Assembly: GCA_035362115.1 (NCBI GenBank)
Contig: DAOSDD010000061.1
Coordinates: 1 to 19,256 of the forward strand
Direction of reading: 5' to 3'
DNA: 19,256 nucleotides
Source: DUMC01 sp035362115
Lineage (GTDB): Bacteria; Bacillota; Clostridia; Acetivibrionales; DUMC01
In this document: in pieces, positions 1 through 8,784 of the stretch
How the letters are laid out: each line of letters opens with the position of its first letter
Numbering within the stretch: position 1 is the stretch's first letter
Program-made: the position numbers and the translations under genes
Notes under the pieces: model-generated
What the model was told of the DNA's origin: nothing
The model's database searches: none
The model's input: the letters and a program-made list of their open reading frames with translations, nothing else

Positions 1-1987
1 CATAATAGATTTTAGGTTCCTCTAAAAATGAGGTTGGATAGATGACTACGCTATACAGTAAGCCATAATCTTCAAGGTATTTGATTAAATCTCTGCACTC
101 CTGAGGAGCAGCAATCTTCAAGGAATCAATCTGAGAAATCATTTTAATAAGATCATTTTTTTCAATTTGATTTTTTAAATAAAAATATTCGGACAGCATT
201 AATAGAGATTTCTTTACTATATTATCATTAGCGTCATATCCGTAGTTAAATATAGATCTAAATTCAGAGTCAATTTTCTCTATTTTTTTATTAAGAAGGT
301 TTGTAATTGTAATTGATGATTGTTCTATTGCTTCCACTTCTTTGTGATTATATAACTCACAGAAAATTTTTAATGCTAGCGGCGTTTTTATGCTCCATCT
401 CAGCCATTCATTTCCATTAAGTGTTACGTCATATGCTTTTATATATGCATCAAACAAACTACTTACAGGTGCATCCCCATCTGATGTTGATCTTAGCACA
501 CTAGACATTATTCTTTTATCTGGTGAAGTTACATTAAATACATATGGCCTACTCGTAAAACAGAACTTAACCCTTGGATACTTTTTACATATAGCTTCAG
601 TTTCACCAATTAAGTTAAACCATGTGTCATAGGGCCTAAGCTCATCTATTCCATCTACACAAATTAAAACTTTAGGCATAATATATATTCCATCAACTGG
701 ATTGTTTTTTTCCAATACCTGCCTATGTTCATTCCTGCAAGACAAAGAAGATAGCCCCTGCCAAATTTCACCTTCACTCCAAGCATTTGATAAACCAAGT
801 GCTCTTGTCAATATTTCATGCCAAGTTGCTTTATTTGATATAGATTTTGCTCGTATCAAGATTGATACATGATTTTTACTCATATTAAAATGCTTTACTA
901 CATTAGCAATACCATGTGTTTTCCCTGTTCCAGGATCTCCTAAAACTAATAAGGTATCTTCTTTTAGTTGACTAATGGTTGTAATGATATTTTCATCAGC
1001 ACTACTATCAATGATTTTATGTATGCTTTTCTTGATTTCAGAGAAATGGATTGGTTTTTTATTCTTTGAACATTTTTCTAGACACCCTAATAGGTCGTCA
1101 AAATCATAAGAAGATAATAACTCTTCAATATGTGTGCAAATTAGTTTATCCGAACATAAAGATTCTATAAAAACATCTATATGACTAATAGTCCTTTTAA
1201 CTTTAATGCTTACCTGATTTGCTATTTCTGTAAGGTCTTTTTTATTAAATAATGATACACAGTCATCTAATTCTAGCAAAAAATTATTACATAAATATTT
1301 GAGTTCTTTTAATTTTACACAAACTAAATTCCTTTGGTTATGGCTTCCTATCAACAAATTAACGTGTTGGTTTATAGCACCATTTACATGTAAGTCTGGT
1401 AAATATCTTTGGCTTAACCAACTGCTTTTCTGTTTTTCAAAAGACAAATCAATTATATCCTGTGAGATCTCTGATTTTTCAAACCAATATCTCAAAATTC
1501 CTGAGCATTCAGGGTATTGTAATTCAGTTAATATTCTAGTACTGTTCCATAACTCAATTTCCAGATTGGGCAAAGAAATTAGCAATTCTTTTTTTAATTC
1601 TTCCCATCTGCTAGATTCTGTTTTTTCGCTTATTTTATTACCTTTACTCATCTTAGAAGAAGATAGATCCCTTGGCACACAAATAATATACTTTTTTATC
1701 AATGGTCTAATTTTTATAGCAGTTTTAACTGAATTTTCAATTTGCCTGAATTGACTATCTTCAATACTGCTTTTAAACCACTTAGATTGTACAGCAACTA
1801 TACTGTCATCTTTCGTGACAGTGTACGCTTCTACTCCACCATCCCCGCCAGCGCCATTCACAAAGAAAAAGGATTTTATATTATTAGCATAGTTTCTTCT
1901 ACACCACAATTCAAATAATTGATTGCACATAGTTTCAAACGCATGTGTTGGTGCATCATTATAGGTTTGAAAATGATCCCAATTCAT
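1..1987 (-). CDS. Avs-like STAND NTPase with N-terminal PD-(D/E)XK nuclease (partial, C-terminus beyond window)
   Basis: The frame is open from an ATG at 1987 to the window edge, 662 codons without a stop. Residues 1-75 look like a PD-(D/E)XK nuclease of the Mrr/Cap4 type: D49-G-G-V-E53, then V-Q67-S-K69. A linker follows. A STAND/NACHT-type NTPase has Walker A GDPGTGKT at 350-357, Walker B LICVDGIDEL near 441-450, a sensor TSRP at 478-481, and a TPLAL motif near 535-539 like the GxP motif of winged-helix regions. In known Avs proteins this core is followed by a long C-terminal repeat region that senses a phage terminase or portal and switches on the nuclease; here that part lies outside the window. 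The start has GGGGTGA seven bases upstream. Very AT-rich. It lies downstream of a Gabija-type pair, consistent with a defence island. Fold and family are fairly sure; the exact Avs subtype is not. Confidence 0.85.
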   Translation of the reverse strand, partial: MNWDHFQTYNDAPTHAFETMCNQLFELWCRRNYANNIKSFFFVNGAGGDGGVEAYTVTKDDSIVAVQSKWFKSSIEDSQFRQIENSVKTAIKIRPLIKKYIICVPRDLSSSKMSKGNKISEKTESSRWEELKKELLISLPNLEIELWNSTRILTELQYPECSGILRYWFEKSEISQDIIDLSFEKQKSSWLSQRYLPDLHVNGAINQHVNLLIGSHNQRNLVCVKLKELKYLCNNFLLELDDCVSLFNKKDLTEIANQVSIKVKRTISHIDVFIESLCSDKLICTHIEELLSSYDFDDLLGCLEKCSKNKKPIHFSEIKKSIHKIIDSSADENIITTISQLKEDTLLVLGDPGTGKTHGIANVVKHFNMSKNHVSILIRAKSISNKATWHEILTRALGLSNAWSEGEIWQGLSSLSCRNEHRQVLEKNNPVDGIYIMPKVLICVDGIDELRPYDTWFNLIGETEAICKKYPRVKFCFTSRPYVFNVTSPDKRIMSSVLRSTSDGDAPVSSLFDAYIKAYDVTLNGNEWLRWSIKTPLALKIFCELYNHKEVEAIEQSSITITNLLNKKIEKIDSEFRSIFNYGYDANDNIVKKSLLMLSEYFYLKNQIEKNDLIKMISQIDSLKIAAPQECRDLIKYLEDYGLLYSVVIYPTSFLEEPKIYY

Positions 1988-2038
1988 AATATCACCCCGT
2001 TGGTATAAGCCCTTAACTATAGCCTGCGATAACTCATA

Positions 2039-2068
2039 ATTCTATCTTAATCTAACATTATTATTCAA
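2039..2068 (-). promoter_or_regulatory. Possible promoter upstream of the Avs-like gene
   Basis: On the minus strand TTGAAT (2063-2068) and TAGAAT (2039-2044) are 18 bases apart, about 50 bases upstream of the ATG at 1987. The hexamers are plausible sigma-A boxes, but the DNA is AT-rich and such matches arise by chance. Confidence 0.25.
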
Positions 2069-2294
2069 TTCTATATTTCTGCCGCCCGGAAGAAGTCTTC
2101 TCAATCGCTTGTATAGAAGCTTTTGACGTATTGATATAATTAAAAAATAAAGTACCAAGCAAAAGACGTTTGCTTCGGGAAATGCGATTCCATTCATAGA
2201 CTTTAAATAAATCTCTCACTAGGAAAACTTCTGATTAATTCGAATTCTCCGTTTCTTTAATCACAATATTTAGAAGTTCACTTACATTCCGCAT
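2061..2294 (-). pseudogene. DUF1413-like small protein, interrupted by an in-frame TAA
   Basis: An ATG at 2294 with GGAGGG five bases upstream opens a 19-residue peptide ending in TAA. The same frame then continues for 57 residues to a second TAA at 2061. The downstream part (SEVFLVRDLFKVYEWNRISR, then a leucine-rich stretch and EKTSSGRQKY near the end) resembles from memory the short DUF1413 proteins of Firmicutes, which share a V-x-D-L-F-x-x-Y-E-W core. The intact ancestor would be about 76 residues. Because reading frame and family signature hold on both sides, this looks like a recent nonsense change or sequencing error. A shorter product from the GTG inside VRDLF is possible, but I see no clear ribosome binding site for it. 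The family's function is unknown. It sits 74 bases upstream of the Avs-like gene in the same orientation. Confidence 0.6.
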
Positions 2295-2828
2295 AAAAAC
2301 CCTCCGCACAATGTTGATGTCAACAATGTTATTGATATGATTATATCGCAAATATGTAATTATTTCCATTAGTTTAACAATATTCTATATAAAATGAGAA
2401 TGCCAGCTATAAACCGACATTCTCTCATAATTGCCTAGCCTCAAATTTGCCTTACACTGCACAGCATAGACATGCCTAAACACTCTACTCAATCCACTGA
2501 GTAAACATGCCTACACACTCAAGGTCTAGCACTACGGAAACTTCAATTTTATTTTTCAAAACCTTATTTCTGAAATCTCCGCCATCCGTTGTGAATGTAG
2601 TGAATTTCGCAAAGTGCTGAAAACTCAGGACTTCTAAGTATCTTTCCTTTGCATTCCTATTAGACACTCTACATGGCTTGTTGCTGCAATTATGATGGCC
2701 GTCGAGCCTGGTACCCCCTTGGCGTCAGGGTACATTTCCGAAATCTTGCTCCTTTGCAAACTGTTTTTGCGATTCAATACCCTCTTTCACACTTGCAATC
2801 CAGGTAAATTGTAAATAATAAAATCTCT
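2295..2828. other. Intergenic stretch with short repeats and a doubtful 60-codon frame
   Basis: No gene is recognised. At 2395-2440 a hairpin (GAGAATG with CATTCTC) could end transcripts from the right. Two imperfect direct repeats of about 17 bases (ACATGCCTAAACACTCT-like) lie near 2469-2485 and 2506-2522, with an ACTCA/TGAGT dyad between them. On the minus strand one frame is open for 60 codons (2485-2667) and, past a stop, for about 27 more toward 2790. It has no good start signal and no family I recognise, so it is either a gene relic or chance. Near 2310-2330, GTTGA-TG-TCAAC is a short operator-like dyad ahead of the DUF1413-like gene. Confidence 0.4.
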
Positions 2829-3073
2829 TTAAAAGCATGATATTCCTTCGAATGCTTTATTCGGTGCAATTTCACTCGGCGTTATTCCTATTTTTGTGCT
2901 CAGTCTTGTTCCCCGACTTAATAATACACTATAATTTTCATCTTCAAGAATACGCTCTTTAAGCCTTATACTAAAATCATCGGTAACCGAATATCTTTAT
3001 TCTGTTTACCAAAGTGTTCCTCAATTAATTGGTTTGTTACAGCATATCCCTGCTCACAATGGAAGTATTTCAT
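2829..3073 (-). pseudogene. Third small gene of the Gabija operon, broken by a one-base frameshift
   Basis: An ATG at 3073 lies inside the 3' end of the helicase gene. Its frame reads 35 residues to a TAA at 2966. From base 2981 the neighbouring frame carries on in protein-like style (DDFSIRLKER, then a lysine/glutamate-rich part and SEIAPNKAFEG) to a TAA at 2829. Together they span 245 bases, one short of 82 codons, so a single missing base near the CGG-TTA-CCG codons explains both halves. Overlap with the upstream stop is typical of translational coupling in an operon. I do not recognise the family. It could be a disabled accessory gene, a sequencing error, a programmed frameshift, or two chance frames; the tight overlap and exact length favour one broken gene. 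Confidence 0.5.
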
Positions 3074-4991
3074 AATCAATTCTTCGATTACCCTCGTGAA
3101 CTTGATTATAATTATCCAATGCTGACTGTAACGCAGTTACATCTGAAGCTTTTTTCAAGTGAATATACAAATCTACCTTTGCGCGACTACATGCAACATA
3201 GTACATTCTTGTAAATTCCTCTGCGTTCTCCTCATTAAGAAGTTGCGGGTTTGAAAACATACTGGTTAACGTAGTATTATCTCTATCCCTACGGCTATTG
3301 GGTTCAAGACTGACAATAACCTTTTCCCATTCACGTCCTTTCGCTTGATGGACGGTCATATAGCGGCTATCCTCAGAAAAAACTTCTGTAAAGAGCTTAT
3401 GCGATGTGTACCAACTGAGCAAAGAAACATTAGTTTTAATTTCATCTCTATCTTCATCGTCGAAAATCGGAATGGTAAATTGTTCCTCTCCAATAACCGA
3501 TACAAGTTCGGTATACTTTTCTTCGTTTAGTTGAGAACTGAATCCATTGATTATATCAACGGTCAAAGCTTCTACAGAAAGATCCCCAAACACTTCATCT
3601 GTCAACCGCTTTAATTGCGTAAGGATTTTTGGTGTTAATTTCTTCGTGTCAAAGTCTGTTATGAGTGCAAGTGCAGCGATTATTTCAACAAGCGCACCAG
3701 TTTTATACCCATTCCAGAGTCTGAAAATAAACTTGAAAGCCCGAACCCAAGTTACATAGTTATGTTCGACAATATCGCTTCGTATATCAATCGGCGAAGT
3801 ATAATAGGCATTATAAATTGCTTTTAAACTTCTCTCTTGCTCTCCGTTTATGTCCTGGATATAGGAAAATGCTGCTGCCCAAGTGCGGGTAAGCACTACA
3901 GCACCATCAGCAATCGCGGAGTTTATCAGTTGCTTGGCAGCCGCATCTTCACCAGAAATGATATGGATTTTTGTCTTCTCTGCCGATTGCTTTTCCTCAT
4001 CACTGTTATAGCACTTTTCGCTATTCTGAGTGACAGTTGAATCCGCTTTGCGCAGAAAATTACATAGATTAACTACATTAGCGGTTGATCGTCTGTTGCC
4101 GCTAATTGCGTATTCGCTTGAAGCCCGATTGCCATCTATATTTAGGGCTAAAAACTGCGATGGCCTTGCCCCTTGAAAGCTATATATAGACTGTGCAACA
4201 TCACCAATCGTTCCAATAACGGTTGACTTGCTTCCTATTAACTTGATTAGCAAAGTTTGCAGAGGGTTTGTATCCTGAAACTCATCAACAAAAATAAATG
4301 GGAACTTGACTCTTGTTGCATAAAGCGCAGTATGGTTGTGCTGAAGTATACGATAGCCAAAGTAAAGGATTTCATTATGAGTCAGCTTTCTTACCTTCGA
4401 CCAAGTATATTGCTTTATAGGAATGATGTGATTATTGTTAATCTGTCTTGATGCCCGTAATTTTGCTGTTTTGTCAGCAAGGTATGCCGCAAGATCGACC
4501 TCAACTTCACCTAATATTTTCTTACTGTAAGACAATTCTTCGGTATCCCCGACCGCCGATTTTATGAACTCAAATATATCTGTTTTGTCGATACCATGCA
4601 GGATTCCCATTCCCTCGACTTGTGACGTAATCTTACTTTTTCCTTTTACGGTAATGCCAAAGTCCTCCCGCATAATTTGCCGCAAATCTTCTTGGAACGG
4701 CTTGATGATATGCTCAATAATAAACCCATGAATTGTATGGGCTTCAACAGATGAAGAAAACCTATCAAGACGATGCTTAATTTCATCAACCGCTGCATTT
4801 GTGTAGGTAATACAAAGAACCTTCCTCTCTCTGCTTTGCACAACGAGGGGATAGGTAGTAACAATATTCTTCACGTTTTCCACGAGGAAATGTGTTTTTC
4901 CTGCACCCGGCCCGGCATATATCTTGATATGACTATCAAGCTGTTCTGGTGTTAGTAGATCACTTGAATTTATTCCGATAGACATAGCCAT
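3054..4991 (-). CDS. gajB: UvrD/PcrA-like SF1 helicase, GajB-type partner of OLD nuclease
   Basis: This 645-residue protein has the ordered motifs of superfamily 1A helicases: Walker A AGPGAGKT at 26-33, motif Ia CITYTNAAVDE near 60-70, motif II FIFVDEFQDT at 232-241, motif III GDVAQSIYSFQG at 263-274, motif IV GNRRS near 298-302, motif V YMTVHQAKG at 544-552 and motif VI YYVACSRAK near 597-605. Such proteins bind DNA ends or gaps and hydrolyse ATP. In Gabija, GajB acts with the GajA nuclease to block phage; Class 2 OLD nucleases are usually next to such a helicase. The start at 4991 overlaps the stop of the upstream nuclease gene by 22 bases and has a strong AGGAGGGG five bases ahead; the ATG two codons later is possible. 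The protein is longer than the Bacillus cereus GajB (about 494 residues), so this is a larger variant. Confidence 0.85.
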   Translation of the reverse strand: MAMSIGINSSDLLTPEQLDSHIKIYAGPGAGKTHFLVENVKNIVTTYPLVVQSRERKVLCITYTNAAVDEIKHRLDRFSSSVEAHTIHGFIIEHIIKPFQEDLRQIMREDFGITVKGKSKITSQVEGMGILHGIDKTDIFEFIKSAVGDTEELSYSKKILGEVEVDLAAYLADKTAKLRASRQINNNHIIPIKQYTWSKVRKLTHNEILYFGYRILQHNHTALYATRVKFPFIFVDEFQDTNPLQTLLIKLIGSKSTVIGTIGDVAQSIYSFQGARPSQFLALNIDGNRASSEYAISGNRRSTANVVNLCNFLRKADSTVTQNSEKCYNSDEEKQSAEKTKIHIISGEDAAAKQLINSAIADGAVVLTRTWAAAFSYIQDINGEQERSLKAIYNAYYTSPIDIRSDIVEHNYVTWVRAFKFIFRLWNGYKTGALVEIIAALALITDFDTKKLTPKILTQLKRLTDEVFGDLSVEALTVDIINGFSSQLNEEKYTELVSVIGEEQFTIPIFDDEDRDEIKTNVSLLSWYTSHKLFTEVFSEDSRYMTVHQAKGREWEKVIVSLEPNSRRDRDNTTLTSMFSNPQLLNEENAEEFTRMYYVACSRAKVDLYIHLKKASDVTALQSALDNYNQVHEGNRRIDYEILPL

Positions 4992-6982
4992 TTCAACCCC
5001 TCCTGTATGTAAGCGGGAACAGTTAAGTCCTTCGCCAATCCCTCATCCACAAGTATATTAAGAGCAACATCGCCTTTACACCCTTTAGCATAATGTAAAA
5101 ACAAGTTGGCAAAAAACAAGTTCTCATACTCAGTCTTGTGAGCAGTATCGTCCTGAATCGCTTGCTTATATGCATCCAGTCGTTTCTTTACAAGAGGTTG
5201 TGAGCGTCCATCTAATTCGGGTAGGTGTGTTTCCCACTTTGCAAAGTCAAACCCATGTTCATCAACAAAGTCAGATATAACCTGACTTGTTGGCATCTTA
5301 AAAATTTTTAATGAAATCTCCGGATTATCAAAGTTGCTAAGTAGCAACTCATCCTCAAATGTGCGCCCACCAATCGACTGTGTTGATATATGAAAATTAT
5401 CAATCGGAAAGCGGTTTTTAAGTTTCTGTATATGTTCAGGCGCGGTCGTCTGATATGCCTCAATTTTTTCTGTTTTGCCGTCTGCAATCCACTTAAAATC
5501 GCAGTCAGTTATACACAGAACTTTTTTATTAACAGCGTTTCCATTAAACAACTCCACAAAATGCTCGAAATGCTTACCACCAATTTCAACCACGGCGATA
5601 TGCTCATCCTCGTAAGAACAGCCACACTTCTCCATAAACAAGGGCATTAAAAGCCTCTCTGCGATGCCTTCAACCAGTATCACTTTATCGGCAAACAACA
5701 TATCTGAACGTGTGACATCGAGAAATTTCGTTAAGTGCTTTTTAGCTTTCTCTTTATGCTTTTCGGCACCCTCACTGTCAGTAAACTGCACAGAAAGACT
5801 CTGTTCTTTACAATCGGAACAATCGCCGTTCCTATCATAGGCAATCATAAACATATTATCTATGCCCGCTACGGCTGAAATGTTACTTGAATGTGTAGTA
5901 ACAAATATCTGCTGATTCAAGTTGTCCTCTTGATCTAACTGACGCAAATATTTGAACAGCTTGTACTGCAAAGCGGGATGTAAATGTGCTTCGGGTTCTT
6001 CAAGGAGTAGAATTCGGAAGTCCCTGCCCGGACGGATTTCCGTCAGTTTTATCAACATATAAATATTAATCAGGTTGTTGTAACCCAATCCGTTATAAGA
6101 AAGCGGAACAATATAATCAGTCTTGGTGTCCCTTACTTCTGTGATATATGAATCCCCCACGGATACATTCGGACGAAGATTTTGTGAAATCGACACATTG
6201 CCGTGCGACAGCCCAATATCATTGTTTTCGCCCTCAAATAACTTCTCTAACTTATCTAATACAGATTGAAGAATGGCTTTCATGTCGAGGGCTACAGAAT
6301 CCCGCAACTCTGCAATCGCAGTAGCATTCCCCTGATCTTTCGCAAAGGCATCAATTTCACGCTTAGTCTCCTTGTGGACATCATCACTGGTTCGTTCCGC
6401 ACCAATAAAGCGAATATCAAATATTTCGGTAGCAGCCTTCTTGTCAGCAGCGGTATTACTGGCCGCGTTGTAATAAGACCACGAATAGCGATTCTCAAAT
6501 GATTTTAGAATGATCATATATTTTCCAAAATCATTATCAGCTACTTTAGCAACTTCCCTCTTATAATCGCTGAGAGCCTTTTCATCAAGGGTGCAAACAG
6601 CTTTGATGATAGCGGTAATATTGTAATTGGTTGCCCCATCAGCTTCCTGTTGAAATTCAGTAAGTTCGTTCATGCCCAAGAATGGCAACAATCTGATAAT
6701 GCTTTCATCCTCTGTGTCTTCTTCCGAAATAGTATGACAAATGGTATACTCAATCGCAATCTGCGGAGCGTCCTCACGGTATTTTGTTCCAAATCCGAGC
6801 AGTTCATTTTTATTGAAATCATCAGCACAAACATAAGGCTCACGCAACAATCTTACAGCAGTAAGTAGCCCTGTTTTGCCAGAGTTGTTAGCGCCGATTA
6901 TAACATTAAGTCCCTTATGAAAATTCATGGTAAAATCCTTATAATTTCGATAGTTCTTTATTGAAATTCTCTGTATGTACAT
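4970..6982 (-). CDS. gajA: OLD-family ATP-dependent endonuclease (ABC ATPase plus TOPRIM), GajA-type
   Basis: The 670-residue protein opens with an SMC/ABC-like ATPase: Walker A GANNSGKT at 30-37, a signature-like LSYNGLGYNN near 294-303, Walker B with catalytic glutamates ILLLEEPEAHLHP at 324-336, and an H-loop TTHSS at 362-366. A TOPRIM domain follows: VILVEG at 434-439 (E438), then ITDCDF with D493 and D495, and TFEDE at 541-545. This is the layout of Class 2 OLD nucleases and of GajA, a DNA-nicking or cleaving enzyme held in check by nucleotide and released when phage activity depletes it. GGAGGT lies six bases before the ATG. It is the first gene of the operon and overlaps the helicase gene. 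It is larger than the reference GajA (about 578 residues), with a longer C-terminal part after TOPRIM. The family is certain; Gabija assignment rests on the helicase neighbour. Confidence 0.88.
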   Translation of the reverse strand: MYIQRISIKNYRNYKDFTMNFHKGLNVIIGANNSGKTGLLTAVRLLREPYVCADDFNKNELLGFGTKYREDAPQIAIEYTICHTISEEDTEDESIIRLLPFLGMNELTEFQQEADGATNYNITAIIKAVCTLDEKALSDYKREVAKVADNDFGKYMIILKSFENRYSWSYYNAASNTAADKKAATEIFDIRFIGAERTSDDVHKETKREIDAFAKDQGNATAIAELRDSVALDMKAILQSVLDKLEKLFEGENNDIGLSHGNVSISQNLRPNVSVGDSYITEVRDTKTDYIVPLSYNGLGYNNLINIYMLIKLTEIRPGRDFRILLLEEPEAHLHPALQYKLFKYLRQLDQEDNLNQQIFVTTHSSNISAVAGIDNMFMIAYDRNGDCSDCKEQSLSVQFTDSEGAEKHKEKAKKHLTKFLDVTRSDMLFADKVILVEGIAERLLMPLFMEKCGCSYEDEHIAVVEIGGKHFEHFVELFNGNAVNKKVLCITDCDFKWIADGKTEKIEAYQTTAPEHIQKLKNRFPIDNFHISTQSIGGRTFEDELLLSNFDNPEISLKIFKMPTSQVISDFVDEHGFDFAKWETHLPELDGRSQPLVKKRLDAYKQAIQDDTAHKTEYENLFFANLFLHYAKGCKGDVALNILVDEGLAKDLTVPAYIQEGLKWLCLSE

Positions 6983-7331
6983 TAGCTGACCTCCGCTCTA
7001 TTTTATTATTTATAAGTTACTTGCTGATTATCTACGCTGCTTGACGCTTAACAAATTAAATTCCATTGTAGTAATACCAATTATCTTACTTACTCCCCAC
7101 ACCTCTATGCTACCTTTAGCACTTATATTATAGATTAATAATTAATATACTAGATTTTTGTGTTTACAACAAATTGATGATTTAAATATCAGTCACCTAT
7201 GCTTTTATTATTTGCAGTTTCGAAGTAGCTCTATTAATTACTCGCAACACGAATATTGCCTGAAAAATTCCCCTTTTTCATTTTTCTTATTTTTTTTCAA
7301 GCTATTAATCAAATTCATATTTTAGGTACCT
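6983..7331. promoter_or_regulatory. Upstream region of the gajAB operon
   Basis: This 349-base, very AT-rich stretch holds the operon leader. The only clear signal is GGAGGT just before the gajA ATG. A minus-strand TATAAT at 7127-7132 could be a -10 box about 145 bases upstream, but no good -35 partner is seen at the right distance. At 7324-7341 two GGTACC sites flank TCTACT and form a small dyad at the end of the kinase relic. No gene is visible. Confidence 0.3.
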
Positions 7332-7687
7332 CTACTGGTACCTCTGCACTATATTACACATTTCATCATATTTACAAATCATATCCTGAGCCAGTTTAAT
7401 CTGGCATCTTGCCCTATCCAAATTATGATTTTCTCTATGTATACGGAAATATTTGTCCCCATTTATATGGTCAGCCAGGAAGCGTGATGCCAGTTCTATT
7501 GTTATGATTATAGCTTCCAGTGCCATGTATCTAGTTCTTCTTTTATCAGGAATTCTTTTGATGCTATCATGAATCCTTTTGTAAATTCTTCATATTTTTT
7601 CATATCTAACTCAACTTTTGATAAGTCTGTTTCAACTTCCATTGCAGTGTTAGCAGCAAAGTGGATAGTATCACCAAATAAGTTCAA
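7332..7687 (-). pseudogene. Relic of an N-acetylhexosamine 1-kinase-like phosphotransferase (C-terminal part, frameshifted)
   Basis: Two overlapping frames carry adjacent pieces of one protein. The right piece has FGDTIHFAANTA and DLSKVELDMKKYEEFTKGF; the left piece has ASRFLADHINGDKYFRIHR, NLDRARCQIK and a DEM near the end. From memory these match the last 120 or so residues of aminoglycoside-phosphotransferase-fold sugar kinases such as NahK, which phosphorylate N-acetylhexosamines at C1. The frame changes near 7515. The catalytic N-terminal part is missing: at about 7687 the sequence joins a different gene relic. It is clearly non-functional. A second diverged copy of the same C-terminus lies near 8785-8868. 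Confidence 0.65.
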
Positions 7688-7905
7688 AATCAAATAAATT
7701 ATCACCTGCCATAACAAGAATATCATCTTCTATTTTCTCATTATCTATAGCAAACTTAATATCTGCTATTGCCCCCAGCCTGTTGTCATTTGAAGTGGTA
7801 AGGTCATTTGTACTTTAATTACTTTAGAACTCTTATACCCTTTAACCCACTCTACAAACTGTGAGTAAAACCTATCATTTGATACTATGTATATAAAATC
7901 AACAA
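7683..7905 (-). pseudogene. Relic of a sugar-phosphate nucleotidyltransferase (internal fragment, frameshifted)
   Basis: In the minus-strand frames I read IYIVSNDRFYSQFVEWVKGY and, after a frameshift near 7808, NDLTTSNDNRLGAI followed by DDILVMAGDNLFDFEL. The TSNDNRLGAI and VMAGDNLF blocks are like the acceptor and metal-binding region of NTP-transferase enzymes that make nucleotide sugars. The N-terminal GxGTRL signature is not recovered, and the C-terminal half is replaced by the kinase relic at about 7683-7690. In Clostridia such a transferase is often a neighbour of a NahK-like kinase, so both relics probably come from one hexosamine-salvage operon collapsed by deletion. That last step is inference. 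Confidence 0.55.
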
Positions 7906-8784
7906 ACATTAAATGTTCATCAGCTCTCAGAATATTAGCTTACTGATCAAGGGTATCATTATCCAATCCTATAAAATATGTTTAGTTTCTAATACAAAAC
8001 ACAACTTCATCGTTCTAGACCTCTTTAAGCACTCACTTCTTTCTCTTCTGTTGCAAAAAACCACTGATACCAAACTTATCACAAGAATATATTATCTGTT
8101 TGATTTATCCTACACTCAACCTATAGCTTCGCCTTTTCGTGTAAAATTTTCCCTCACTTTACACTACCTGAATTTTTGTATGCAGTCCTAAAAGATTTGA
8201 CACGCTCGAGTCGATGATCAATTTTGATAGGACTTTGATGGTATGGTTAAATTAAAAATAAATTCTATTTGCCCATATTTTGTTAAAGTAAGCTTTGTAA
8301 TATATTATCCAAAATGCCATCAAATAAAGTTCCCTATTTATGTTAATACTATAGTGACATTATATTGCATGTGATTTGTATTATGCTGTCGAATTTTGTT
8401 GAATTGTTATTTCGTATATACGAAAATATGCAAGAATGTTTTTTATTAGATACCATCATGTTCTGGCACCGAACCTATCCCCCGGCTACATTTATTATAT
8501 ATGTTGTAATAGCTTTTGTATTATTTGTAGTAAATTGTAACGTATGTATAAAAAATATATGCAATCCATCAAGAATTTGCATATATTAAACCATTATCTT
8601 TTTCGCTTGTCGTATCTGTTGTATTTGGTGCCGGGCTAAAAATACAACGCACATACACCAGGATTTACAGTAACCTTTGTCATATTAATAATCACCTTAG
8701 CCATTATATTTAAATTTATACTCTTTGCGGCTGTTTATTGCCTGCCACTCTGTATATATCATACCATTTCATATGAACTTGCTA
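7906..8784. other. Intergenic, AT-rich, degenerate sequence without a supportable gene
   Basis: No intact reading frame with a ribosome binding site and family signature is seen on either strand. Plus-strand frames of 92 codons (7913-8191) and 74 codons (8365-8589) have biased, low-complexity translations and no start signals. A hairpin at 8553-8588 (ATATATGCAA with TTGCATATAT) is followed by a T-run on the minus strand. An 8-base inverted repeat TTGTATTT/AAATACAA lies at about 8611-8646. The stretch is flanked by kinase relics on both sides, so it is probably decayed operon DNA. Confidence 0.4.
8553..8588 (-). terminator. Possible AT-rich terminator hairpin
   Basis: ATATATGCAA pairs with TTGCATATAT around an 11 to 13-base loop, followed on the minus strand by TTTTTT. 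The stem is weak (few G:C pairs) and no intact gene lies just upstream, so it may be a relic. Confidence 0.3.

Noticed and set aside
390..1754. Plus-strand frames of 80 and 151 codons
   Set aside because: They lie antisense to the continuous 662-codon nuclease-NTPase frame, which has clear motifs; they have no ribosome binding sites or recognisable domains.
2485..2667. Minus-strand 60-codon frame
   Set aside because: No start signal and no family recognised; kept only as a remark in the intergenic entry.
7913..8191. Plus-strand 92-codon frame
   Set aside because: Low-complexity translation, no ribosome binding site, and it lies in a region of gene relics.
8365..8589. Plus-strand 74-codon frame with a hydrophobic segment
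   Set aside because: The hydrophobicity follows from AT-rich codons; there is no start signal, and its end overlaps a hairpin.
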